Shown here in pieces: positions 1 to 5,769 of a stretch of DNA of 9,649 bases. A program made the translations under genes and the position numbers. The stretch is taken from positions 1 to 9,649 of the forward strand of contig JALRBE010000023.1 of the NCBI GenBank assembly GCA_023262335.1, read 5' to 3'. Source of the stretch: Candidatus Saccharimonadia bacterium (GTDB lineage: Bacteria > Patescibacteriota > Saccharimonadia > Saccharimonadales > Saccharimonadaceae). Position 1 is the stretch's first letter; each line of letters opens with the position of its first letter. A model generated the notes under the pieces. That model saw only the letters and a list, made by a program, of their open reading frames with translations, was not told the origin of the DNA and ran no database searches.

Positions 1-223
1 AAACGAGAGACGAAGGGTACGCCTTGTTCTGCTGATAGTAGACTTCTTCGAGCGCGTAGTGCATGGCGTTGATGGCGGTTTTGCGCTGCTTGTCGTTGTT
101 GGCTATGGTAACGTTGTTGACCTGCACGAACACGAGCACGCTAGCCGCGAGCGTTACGGCCGCGACGACCAAGAGTTCTATTACCGTGAAACCGGACTGC
201 GGTGATTCGCTGGCTGCAATCAT
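1..223 (-). CDS. Type IV prepilin-like protein, 5' part (runs off the left edge)
   Basis: Reading the minus strand from ATG at 223 gives 74 residues, open to the window edge. The start shows a class III signal: an 11-residue leader ending SPQSG, then FTVIELLVVAAVTLAASVLV. Cleavage by prepilin peptidase is expected after Gly11, making Phe12 residue +1 and Glu16 the conserved Glu+5. A hydrophobic helix of about 20 residues follows, then a polar stretch containing NNDKQRKTAINAMHYALEEV and a YYQQNKAYPSSL segment, the usual start of a pilin globular domain. Known of the family: such proteins are membrane-inserted, cleaved and polymerised into type IV pili or competence pseudopili. The assembly genes pilB to pilO lie about 3 kb away in the same window. 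Whether this is the major or a minor pilin cannot be told from the fragment. A -10 box lies only 8 bp before the ATG and no Shine-Dalgarno is present. Confidence 0.88.
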   Translation of the reverse strand, partial: MIAASESPQSGFTVIELLVVAAVTLAASVLVFVQVNNVTIANNDKQRKTAINAMHYALEEVYYQQNKAYPSSLV

Positions 224-231
224 TAGGAACC

Positions 232-261
232 ATTATAACAAAAACCGGTTGTGTTAGTGAA
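232..261 (-). promoter_or_regulatory. Promoter of the prepilin gene, extended -10
   Basis: On the minus strand, TATAAT occupies 237-232 and is preceded by TG at 240-239 (extended -10, TGTTATAAT). TTCACT at 261-256 is a 4/6 match to TTGACA with an 18-bp spacer. The expected transcription start lies at about the ATG (223), so the mRNA would be leaderless or nearly so. The -35 element is one arm of the dyad at 256-273. Prediction from sequence only. Confidence 0.6.
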
Positions 262-273
262 AATATATTCACT
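256..273. promoter_or_regulatory. Near-perfect 18-bp inverted repeat, possible operator
   Basis: AGTGAA (256-261) and TTCACT (268-273) are perfect inverted arms around an AT centre; only one symmetric pair in the 18 bp mismatches. It lies in the intergenic region between the divergent prepilin and recA genes, and its left arm coincides with the proposed prepilin -35. A homodimeric regulator bound here would block the pilin promoter. No regulator is identified, and it does not resemble the SOS (LexA) boxes I know. It could be a chance AT-rich palindrome. Confidence 0.35.
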
Positions 274-305
274 GCGGCATCGTCATGCGCGGTTTATGAT
301 TAGGG

Positions 306-311
306 TATAAT
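306..311 (+). promoter_or_regulatory. recA -10 box
   Basis: A perfect TATAAT lies 33 bp upstream of the recA GTG. No convincing -35 is found at 16-18 bp spacing. The implied leader is about 25-30 nt, long enough to include the Shine-Dalgarno at 330-336. No recognisable SOS operator overlaps it, so damage induction cannot be claimed from the sequence. Confidence 0.5.
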
Positions 312-329
312 AAGACATAAGTAAGAAAC

Positions 330-336
330 GAGGGAG
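330..336 (+). promoter_or_regulatory. recA ribosome binding site
   Basis: GAGGGAG ends 8 nt before the GTG at 345 and supports that GTG as the true start. It also shows that this organism uses Shine-Dalgarno initiation, in contrast to several other genes in the window. Confidence 0.75.
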
Positions 337-344
337 ACACGCAC

Positions 345-1382
345 GTGGCAAAGAAAGCAGAAAAACCGGCCGTTACTGACGCCCCAGTGAACAACGAAGG
401 CAAACTGAAGGCGCTTGGCCTGGCAATGGACCAGATCACCAAGCAGTTCGGTGACGGCTCCATCATGAAACTGGGCGAAGCCCATAAGGTTGACGTGGAA
501 CTTATTCCGTCGGGAGCACTCAGCCTGGACTTGGCGCTCGGCGGCGGATATCCGAAGGGCCGTATCATTGAGATCTACGGACCCGAGAGCTCAGGTAAGA
601 CGACGCTGACGCTGCATGCGATCGCGGAAGTCCAGCGAGCAGGAGGTACGGCCGCGTTCATCGACGCGGAGCACGCGCTTGATCCGGCATACGCCAAGAA
701 ACTAGGTGTCGACACCGACAACCTCTTGGTCTCACAGCCAGATAACGGTGAACAAGCCCTGGAGATTGCGGAAACGCTCGTTCGTTCGAACGCCGTTGAC
801 CTTGTCGTGGTCGACTCGGTCGCCGCGCTCGTGCCTCAGGCGGAAATCGACGGCGACATGGGCGACAGCCACATGGGCTTGCAGGCGCGCCTCATGAGCC
901 AAGCGCTCCGCAAGCTGACGGGCATCATTAACAAATCCAAGACGACGGTCATATTCATCAACCAGATACGCATGAAAATCGGCGTGATGTTCGGCAATCC
1001 GGAGACGACGACCGGCGGTAACGCATTGAAGTTTTACGCGTCCGTCCGGCTCGATATTCGCCGCATCGGTCAGATAAAGAACGGCGAAGACATAATAGGC
1101 AACCGAACCAAGGTGAAAATCGTGAAGAACAAAATCGCTCCTCCGTTCCGCGTTGCCGAATTCGACATCATGTATAACGAGGGTATAAGCAAGACGGGAG
1201 ATGTTCTCGATCTCGCCGTGCAGCATGAGATCGTCGGCAAGGCAGGCGCATGGTTCGACTATGGCGATGGCAAGATCGGTCAAGGACGCGAGGCAACCAA
1301 GACGTATTTGAAAGAGAATGCCAAAGTGCTGGCGGAGATCGAGAAGAAAGTTCGCGAGAAAGTCGCACAAGAAGAGTCGTAA
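345..1382 (+). CDS. recA: Recombinase RecA
   Basis: A 345-aa protein of normal RecA length, starting with GTG behind a strong Shine-Dalgarno. The ATPase core is intact: Walker A GPESSGKT at 79-86, the catalytic-glutamate segment FIDAEHALDP at 105-114 and Walker B VDLVVVDS at 151-158. The DNA-binding loops follow: an L1 region around 166-178 and an L2 region FGNPETTTGGNAL at about 216-228. The C-terminal domain ends in a charged, Lys/Glu-rich tail. Known function: it forms ATP-dependent filaments on single-stranded DNA for homology search and strand exchange, and where LexA exists it stimulates LexA self-cleavage. It heads a tight operon with a NUDIX hydrolase and recX. No intein or truncation is seen. 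The position between a prepilin gene and pilus motor genes invites, but does not prove, a role in recombining imported DNA. Confidence 0.98.
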   Translation: MAKKAEKPAVTDAPVNNEGKLKALGLAMDQITKQFGDGSIMKLGEAHKVDVELIPSGALSLDLALGGGYPKGRIIEIYGPESSGKTTLTLHAIAEVQRAGGTAAFIDAEHALDPAYAKKLGVDTDNLLVSQPDNGEQALEIAETLVRSNAVDLVVVDSVAALVPQAEIDGDMGDSHMGLQARLMSQALRKLTGIINKSKTTVIFINQIRMKIGVMFGNPETTTGGNALKFYASVRLDIRRIGQIKNGEDIIGNRTKVKIVKNKIAPPFRVAEFDIMYNEGISKTGDVLDLAVQHEIVGKAGAWFDYGDGKIGQGREATKTYLKENAKVLAEIEKKVREKVAQEES

Positions 1383-1383
1383 T

Positions 1384-1929
1384 ATGGTGCATGACGAGCC
1401 GTGGCAAGTATTTGCCAATAACGGGCAGCCGCTGAATGGTCAGTCGGCTACCCGTGACGGCTTTGCTGATGACGTTTCTCTAGTCATGTGCGCGGCGCAC
1501 GTTTGGATATGGCGACGGGGTACTGGTGGCATTGAGGTGCTCCTGCAAAAGAGAGCAACAACGAAGCCGACGTGGCCGGGTTATTGGGACATATCGGTTG
1601 CCGGACACATTAACGCGGATGAAACGGCGGTTCAATCTGCCGTGCGTGAGGCAAGGGAAGAAATAGGATTGGTCCTTAACGAGCACGCCTTGTACTTCAT
1701 TTTTAGCCTACGTACGCCGCTTGACCTGAGAGAAATCGATCACGTGTATATGCATGAGTTGGCCGAGGAAGTGCCGTTTCGGTTTGATGACGGCGAGGTC
1801 GAAGAGTTACGATGGGTTGCAATTGATGAGTTCGTGTCATGGACAAAGCAGCCCGAAGATTACGGACTCGTTCCTCAGGGAGATGAGTACTTCGCGCTGC
1901 TTATGACTAATCTTCATCGTCTTCGCTAA
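1384..1929 (+). CDS. NUDIX hydrolase (YfcD / IPP isomerase-like type)
   Basis: A 181-aa protein starting with ATG one base after the recA stop; a GA-rich stretch (GAAGAG) about 7 nt upstream may be a weak ribosome site. The NUDIX box is complete at residues 74-96: GHINADE, seven residues, then REAREEIGL, fitting Gx5Ex7REUxEExGU, so Mg-dependent hydrolysis of an X-linked nucleoside diphosphate or similar compound is expected. The N-terminal segment (DEPWQVFANNGQPL) and PGYWDISVAGH before the box resemble the YfcD and isopentenyl-diphosphate isomerase branch. The substrate cannot be read from sequence. An in-frame extension upstream into recA is not believed, because it would overlap recA and carries no family similarity. 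The stop overlaps the recX start (TAATG), so the three genes are probably cotranscribed. A role in cleaning oxidised or damaged nucleotides beside recA is plausible inference only. Confidence 0.9.
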   Translation: MVHDEPWQVFANNGQPLNGQSATRDGFADDVSLVMCAAHVWIWRRGTGGIEVLLQKRATTKPTWPGYWDISVAGHINADETAVQSAVREAREEIGLVLNEHALYFIFSLRTPLDLREIDHVYMHELAEEVPFRFDDGEVEELRWVAIDEFVSWTKQPEDYGLVPQGDEYFALLMTNLHRLR

Positions 1930-2582
1930 TGAAAGTCACGGCGCTTACGTCGCAGCAAAAAGATCCGAACAGGGTCAACGTTATGGTCGATGGCACGTAC
2001 CGGTTCAGCCTTGACGTATACCAGGTCGCCGACTTGGGGATACGTGTCGGTCGCGACTATAGCGACGCCGAGTTGGTGGCGCTTGAGACCGAGAGCCAGT
2101 TTGGCAAGCTATACGCACGCTCTCTTGAATACTGCCTCATACGGCCGCGCTCGTCCAGGGAGGTACGTGACTATCTTTATCGCAAGACGCTCGCGAAACG
2201 CTACAAGAGCAGGCGAACGGGCGAGATATTAGAAAGGCAGGGGGTGAGCGCGGGTGTTACCGAACGTGTCTTCGACCGGTTGACGGAAAAAGGGTACGTG
2301 AACGACGAGGCGTTCGCCCGGTTTTGGGTCGAATACCGTAACGTGCGCAAAGGTAGCAGTATGCGCAAATTGGAAGCGGAGTTGATGGCAAAGGGAGTGG
2401 ATCGATCAATCATAGAAAATCAGTTGTCGACGAGTAATCGCAGCGACGCCGATGAGCTACGAAAGGTGATCGCAAAAAAGCGGGAACGGTATGCCGATGA
2501 GCAAAAGTTCATGCGGTACTTGGCAAGCCAGGGGTTTTCCTATGACGACATCAAAAACGCGCTGTCTGAACGCTCGGACTAA
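1929..2582 (+). CDS. recX: Regulatory protein RecX
   Basis: A 217-aa protein whose ATG overlaps the preceding stop by one base. RecX hallmarks are clear: a three-helix repeat with RPRSSREVRDYL at 72-83, then RLTEKGYVNDEAFARFWVEY at 117-136, a KLEAELMAKGVD segment near 147-158 and a final repeat LASQGFSYDDIKNAL at 198-212. The first 60 or so residues form a beta-rich extension (DGTYRFSLDVYQVADLGI) as in the longer RecX proteins. Known of the family: RecX binds in the groove of RecA filaments and alters, usually lowers, RecA activity. Being in one operon with recA fits a built-in brake. Oddity: a basic stretch at about 86-107 (KTLAKRYKSRR...) looks longer than the usual link between the first repeat and the GYVNDEAFA motif. 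Convergent with the PRC gene 7 bp downstream, leaving no room for a separate intergenic terminator. Confidence 0.93.
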   Translation: MKVTALTSQQKDPNRVNVMVDGTYRFSLDVYQVADLGIRVGRDYSDAELVALETESQFGKLYARSLEYCLIRPRSSREVRDYLYRKTLAKRYKSRRTGEILERQGVSAGVTERVFDRLTEKGYVNDEAFARFWVEYRNVRKGSSMRKLEAELMAKGVDRSIIENQLSTSNRSDADELRKVIAKKRERYADEQKFMRYLASQGFSYDDIKNALSERSD

Positions 2583-2589
2583 AAGACTG

Positions 2590-3165
2590 TCACTTCGTTT
2601 TGGCCGTTTCCGGTTGCGGTGAGGCTTGGCGGAACGGATTAACGTAATGCCTGCTTCCGATCTTGATCGGTTTCACCTTTATTTTTCCTGACTTGATGAC
2701 GATCGAAGAATCGTTGACTTCGACTATTTGCCCACGATGTACAAGCACTTCGTCGTCATTGAAGCTTTTAAGGAGTGGCTTCTTGACCGTAAGTTGCTGA
2801 ATGACGAAACTTTCGATATCGACGGTATAGTCGGCGACTTTCCCGACTTTCTTGCCTTGGTCGTCAACGACATGCTTGTTCTCGATAGTAAAATCAATGT
2901 CATAGATCGGCTTGTCGGTAATGATGTCGTCGGGGGTGATGAACTCGTCGCTCGAGTCGACGATCATACCCAGATTTCCGAGCTCCCTGACATCGGCGAC
3001 GCGCAAGTAGGACGGCGTGAAATCCAAATGAGGACCCTCGATGAGATACGCGATAATCGACAGGTTATGGGGATTTATGACAGCCTTTTTCGTTTGTGCG
3101 AGCTCTTTGCCTGTCTGGAGGCTCATGACCGATGTTTGGAGGAGCTGGGATCCGGGTAGTAGCAT
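2590..3165 (-). CDS. Two-domain PRC-barrel protein
   Basis: A 191-aa soluble protein with no signal peptide or membrane segment. Two PRC-barrel-like units can be read: residues about 8-75 (LQTGKELAQTKKAVINPHNL, then IIAYLIEG) and about 95-152 (VVDDQGKKVGKVADYTVDIE, then QLTVKK). Both carry the 'G K x V/A ... V ... L/I' strand pattern of the family. The C-terminus is basic, then polar (QASPQPETAKTK). Known of the fold: PRC barrels occur in photosynthetic reaction-centre H subunits, RimM and other RNA- or membrane-associated adaptors, so the fold alone does not give a function. It lies 32 bp downstream of the last pilus-cluster gene but has its own -10 six bp before the ATG, so it can be expressed separately. 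No Shine-Dalgarno is seen. A link to the pilus is positional only. Confidence 0.8.
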   Translation of the reverse strand: MLLPGSQLLQTSVMSLQTGKELAQTKKAVINPHNLSIIAYLIEGPHLDFTPSYLRVADVRELGNLGMIVDSSDEFITPDDIITDKPIYDIDFTIENKHVVDDQGKKVGKVADYTVDIESFVIQQLTVKKPLLKSFNDDEVLVHRGQIVEVNDSSIVIKSGKIKVKPIKIGSRHYVNPFRQASPQPETAKTK

Positions 3166-3171
3166 GGTACT

Positions 3172-3177
3172 AGTATA
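3172..3177 (-). promoter_or_regulatory. -10 box for the PRC-barrel gene (leaderless)
   Basis: TATACT on the minus strand is followed by six bases (AGTACC) and the ATG at 3165. The usual start about 7 bp after the -10 falls on the A of ATG, so the transcript would be leaderless. No good -35 is evident. It sits in the 32-bp gap after the 93-aa gene. Confidence 0.5.
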
Positions 3178-3197
3178 GGTGAAACTTGCTCGCCGCG

Positions 3198-3479
3198 CTA
3201 TTCGACGAAGGGATTGTACCGGCTTGTTGGAAAAGCGAGGGGTTCGGACGTGTCCGTACTGCTATGCAAGTTCTTGATTTTCTCTACCGTTGCTTGGTTG
3301 AACTGCGTGATCGTCGTGCTCGTGAGGCTGTCGGGTGACGCCTCTGCTTTTCGCGTGACGTCGTAAAGCGAGTAAATGGCCGCTGCAAGAAGAAGCGCGA
3401 TGAAACAGATGAAGAGCGCCGGATGGTGTTTCGCGAAAAAGTCTTGGATTGGGCGCATGCTGAGGGTCAAGTCGTTCAT
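3198..3479 (-). CDS. Small single-pass membrane protein of the pilus cluster, possibly PilP-like
   Basis: A 93-aa protein whose ATG overlaps the pilO stop (ATGA), so it is translationally coupled to pilO. Residues 1-20 are polar and include KHH; 21-39 (ALFICFIALLLAAAIYSLY) form one transmembrane helix; 40-93 are a polar, probably external tail ending SRYNPFVE. The topology (short cytoplasmic N-terminus, one helix, outside tail) parallels PilN and PilO. The position right after pilMNO is where pilP stands in Gram-negative operons, and PilP proteins also carry an Arg...(N/D)PF-like motif, though they are lipoproteins with a beta domain. This protein has no lipobox and no room for that domain. 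I do not recognise a named family. A small accessory to the PilNO complex is the most reasonable inference. Confidence 0.8.
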   Translation of the reverse strand: MNDLTLSMRPIQDFFAKHHPALFICFIALLLAAAIYSLYDVTRKAEASPDSLTSTTITQFNQATVEKIKNLHSSTDTSEPLAFPTSRYNPFVE

Positions 3480-4099
3480 TGCTTTATATATACCTCAATC
3501 GTTAATGGGTTAACCGATACTGTCTCTTTGTTTTCAGGCGTCTGGGTGATGGATATGCCGGTCAGTTGCATTTTGGTCAGGTTTAGCTCGATCGCATGAA
3601 CGAACCGCATGAGCGCCTTGTAGTTCACTGGGGTCTTGAGCGTCACAGAAATACTGCTGGTTTTCAAGCCGGCGGGAATCGCTGGGAGCGCCGTCGTGCC
3701 GGGCGCTGGGGCGGGGGCCGGCGCCGCAGTGGTCGCGCCGACGCTATCGAAGCTGTAACCGGATATCGCGACACCTGCCGTTTTCGCGTACAGCGACAAA
3801 TCCTTGATGATCTGGTCTTGGTATTGGTACGATTGGCTTTCCGCGACAATGTTCTTGGTTCGGGTGATCGCGACCGCCTCTTCTTTAAGGCGATTTTCTA
3901 ATTGCTGAAGATTCCTGAGGTCGTTGGCGCTCGCGTTCGCTTCGACCGCCTCTTTGCTGACTTCTTGCGCGAATGACGTCAGTTGGCCGTAAACGAACCA
4001 GTATCCCGCTCCCGCGATGGCAACAAGAAGGAGTATCGTGGCAACAAGGACGATTCGGAGTCTCGTTGGGGTAAGTCCCTTGATAGCGTTTTCTGCCAT
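3476..4099 (-). CDS. pilO: Type IV pilus inner-membrane protein PilO
   Basis: A 207-aa bitopic protein. Residues 1-14 are cytoplasmic; 15-37 (RIVLVATILLLVAIAGAGYWFV) form the membrane helix; about 40-85 are heptad-like and Glu/Lys-rich (QEVSKEAVEA, LQQLENRLKEEAVAI), predicted coiled coil. The rest is a C-terminal ferredoxin-like domain with VNYKALMRFVHAIELNLTKM at 158-177 and LTIEVYIKQ at the end. Known of the family: PilO pairs with PilN and links the cytoplasmic PilM to the assembly platform. Its start overlaps the pilN stop (TAATG), and its stop overlaps the next gene (ATGA). Oddity: an Ala/Pro linker (APAPAPAPG, about 126-134, then further Ala/Pro to 143) splits the globular domain between its first part and the SSISVTLKTP strand. 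A GGAAAGG element lies about 10 nt upstream of the ATG. Confidence 0.85.
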   Translation of the reverse strand: MAENAIKGLTPTRLRIVLVATILLLVAIAGAGYWFVYGQLTSFAQEVSKEAVEANASANDLRNLQQLENRLKEEAVAITRTKNIVAESQSYQYQDQIIKDLSLYAKTAGVAISGYSFDSVGATTAAPAPAPAPGTTALPAIPAGLKTSSISVTLKTPVNYKALMRFVHAIELNLTKMQLTGISITQTPENKETVSVNPLTIEVYIKQ

Positions 4100-4659
4100 T
4101 ACTTCGTCACCTTTCCAAGTTTGGCGCTTATCGATACCTCGATCGGATACGGCGTCGCGGCTTGGTCTCCGCTTGAATCGGTGACACTTTGAAGGTAAAC
4201 GTTCGTGAAGATGCTTGATTTTTGGAAGCTGTCCTTCAGCCTTGTCGCATCGGCGGTCGTTTTGGCTTTCGCGGAGAAAGTGAGCTGCTGGTTGAAGTCA
4301 CTTGCGTTGAGCGTGATGTTGTCGAGTATGACGCCGCTTGGCATCAGGTTCGCGATAGCGAAGATGACCGACGTATAATTGACGCTTCTACCAAGAATCT
4401 GATCGGCAACCAAGAGGTTTGCAGCGTATTCATCCGCCTGTTTTTTAACGCTGATGTATTTTGCCGCTTGCGCTGTGTTCGTTTCGCTCTTGTTCGTGGC
4501 GCTAGACTGCGACACGTTAAGCAGGACGTACGACAAGCCGCAAAACAGCCCGAGCGCGCCGATCGCGATGAGCGTTATGAAGTTGTATCGCAACAAGACG
4601 ACGTTCATCCGTGCGGCGCGGATGCTTCGCTTTTGGTCGTCAGGAAGCAAGTTGATCAT
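4099..4659 (-). CDS. pilN: Type IV pilus inner-membrane protein PilN
   Basis: A 186-aa protein from ATG at 4659. It begins MINLLPDDQK, the conserved INLLP peptide that in PilN proteins binds PilM in the cytoplasm. A single membrane helix at about 27-48 (FITLIAIGALGLFCGLSYVLL) is followed by a predicted coiled coil and a small alpha/beta domain (SGVILDNITLNASDFNQQLT). A GTG at 4665 in the same frame would add two residues. I prefer the ATG because it overlaps the pilM stop (ATGA), as seen elsewhere in this operon, and because AAGGGAG at 4676-4670 stands 10 nt from the ATG but only 4 nt from the GTG. The neighbours pilM and pilO and the shared overlaps support one M-N-O unit in which PilN bridges the other two. 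Confidence 0.87.
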   Translation of the reverse strand: MINLLPDDQKRSIRAARMNVVLLRYNFITLIAIGALGLFCGLSYVLLNVSQSSATNKSETNTAQAAKYISVKKQADEYAANLLVADQILGRSVNYTSVIFAIANLMPSGVILDNITLNASDFNQQLTFSAKAKTTADATRLKDSFQKSSIFTNVYLQSVTDSSGDQAATPYPIEVSISAKLGKVTK

Positions 4660-5708
4660 CGCCACATCGCTCCCTTTGGTATGTTGGCAAGCCCTGCGAC
4701 GCCGATGTAGCGCGAGCGGAACTGTTTGGCGGGTTGCGGCAGGTCACCGAAGTTCAGTTCTTGCCATGGGTTCGCCGTGCGCGATGGCATGACGAGTTCG
4801 TTCGTGAAGTATTCCCCTATGCCCGGGACGTTGCTGCCGCTGCCAACCACTAAGACCTGCTCGAGACGGCGATCGCTGGCAAGTCGGTCGTTATAGTAGC
4901 GGATAACCTTCCTGGTTTCCGTCACGATGCCCCGCAGTGCCGGTTTGAGCGCCGTGGTCAGCTTTTCTTGCTTAGGACCGGGCGAAAGGCCGTTTAAGAC
5001 TTTTAGTTGGTGTGCGTTCTCAAGCGTGACGCCGAGTTTCTTCGCGATGTCCAGCGTGAAGGTGTTGCCGCCGGTCGCGATGCCGCCCGTAACACGGACT
5101 GATCCGTCGAGGACGGCGATGTCGGTGTTGGCGGCGCCAATGTCAACGATGACGGTCGGCAGGTAGCCTTCTTCGGATTGCTTAAGGATACGCGCGACGG
5201 CGTTGATGGCAGGCTCGATCATCGTGACGGACAGCCCAACTGCTTCGCATGCGGCAAGGGCGTTGTCGACGAGTTTTCGTGGCACGGCACTCATGATAAC
5301 CGTCAGTTTGTCGTCGTTGCGCTCGATGATTTCGTAGTCGACATAGAGCAAGGCGAGCGGCAATGGAATGTATTGGCCAACTTCGATGGCAACGGCGTCC
5401 TTAAGGGTGTTCTCGGCATCGGCGGGTACCGTGAACGTACGCGAGAACGTACGCGACGTCGGGATGCCAAGCGCGACCTGATCGCTGTCTAGTTTGCCAA
5501 CGAGTTTGCGATCAAGCAAGGTCTTGAGGTTGTTGAGCAGGTACGTGTTGTCTTCGTCGAGTGCCTTTTTGATTTGCACCGGGTCAAGATCGACAAGGCC
5601 GTAGCCGGTGATAGTGTTCCGCTTGAGGTCCACCGCCATGACCTTCATGTCAGTGCTGCTGATATCAAGACCGATAAGTGGTTTGTCTTTATGGAATAAT
5701 TTTGTCAT
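4656..5708 (-). CDS. pilM: Type IV pilus assembly protein PilM (actin-like)
   Basis: A 350-aa protein of the FtsA/PilM actin-like ATPase family. Phosphate-1 loop GLDISSTDMKV at 13-23; an SHS2-like subdomain from about 80 (LGIPTSRTFSR, then AIEVGQYIPLPLALLYVDYE at 107-126); phosphate-2 loop VDIGAANTDIAVL at 188-200; adenosine motif VLVVGSGSNVPGIGEYF at 285-301. Known of the family: cytoplasmic, binds nucleotide and the N-terminal INLLP peptide of PilN, and helps couple the motor to the inner-membrane complex. ATG at 5708 is chosen because the family motif starts 12 residues in; a GTG at 5744 in frame lies upstream of and overlaps the -10 box, so it cannot be on that transcript. No strong Shine-Dalgarno is visible. 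Its own promoter lies in the 61-bp gap after pilC, so pilMNO and the 93-aa gene can be transcribed without pilBC. Confidence 0.92.
   Translation of the reverse strand: MTKLFHKDKPLIGLDISSTDMKVMAVDLKRNTITGYGLVDLDPVQIKKALDEDNTYLLNNLKTLLDRKLVGKLDSDQVALGIPTSRTFSRTFTVPADAENTLKDAVAIEVGQYIPLPLALLYVDYEIIERNDDKLTVIMSAVPRKLVDNALAACEAVGLSVTMIEPAINAVARILKQSEEGYLPTVIVDIGAANTDIAVLDGSVRVTGGIATGGNTFTLDIAKKLGVTLENAHQLKVLNGLSPGPKQEKLTTALKPALRGIVTETRKVIRYYNDRLASDRRLEQVLVVGSGSNVPGIGEYFTNELVMPSRTANPWQELNFGDLPQPAKQFRSRYIGVAGLANIPKGAMWR
4670..4676 (-). promoter_or_regulatory. pilN ribosome binding site (decides the start)
   Basis: AAGGGAG lies inside the 3' end of pilM, 10 nt before ATG 4659 and 4 nt before GTG 4665. 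The spacing favours the ATG. It uses the same AGGGAG core as recA. Confidence 0.6.
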
Positions 5709-5734
5709 GATGCCCACATGCGTTGTTTGGGAGT

Positions 5735-5743
5735 AGTATACCA
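5735..5743 (-). promoter_or_regulatory. Extended -10 promoter for the pilM-pilN-pilO operon
   Basis: TGGTATACT on the minus strand is an extended -10 (TGn + TATACT) in the pilC-pilM gap. The expected transcription start is about 5728, giving a leader of about 20 nt to the pilM ATG. No clear -35 is seen, as is common with extended -10 promoters. Confidence 0.55.
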
Positions 5744-5769
5744 CGCTAAGATGCTTATGGCTAGCATGA

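Noticed and set aside
63..257. 64-codon plus-strand frame with a signal-peptide-like start
   Set aside because: It is antisense to the prepilin, whose hydrophobic helix gives a hydrophobic reverse frame; the minus strand has the complete prepilin cleavage motif.
732..1418. 228-codon minus-strand frame antisense to recA
   Set aside because: Shadow of a strongly conserved gene; no recognisable domain and no ribosome site.
2583..2589. Bidirectional terminator between convergent recX and the PRC gene
   Set aside because: Only 7 bp separate the stops, and I find no stable hairpin spanning them.
2728..3159. 143-codon plus-strand frame antisense to the PRC-barrel gene
   Set aside because: The minus-strand frame has the PRC-barrel pattern and a promoter; the plus-strand frame has neither.
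5747..5767. Small inverted repeats (ATGCT/AGCAT, TAAG/CTTA) after pilC as a terminator
   Set aside because: Stems of only 4-5 AT-rich pairs and no T-run; too weak to call a terminator.
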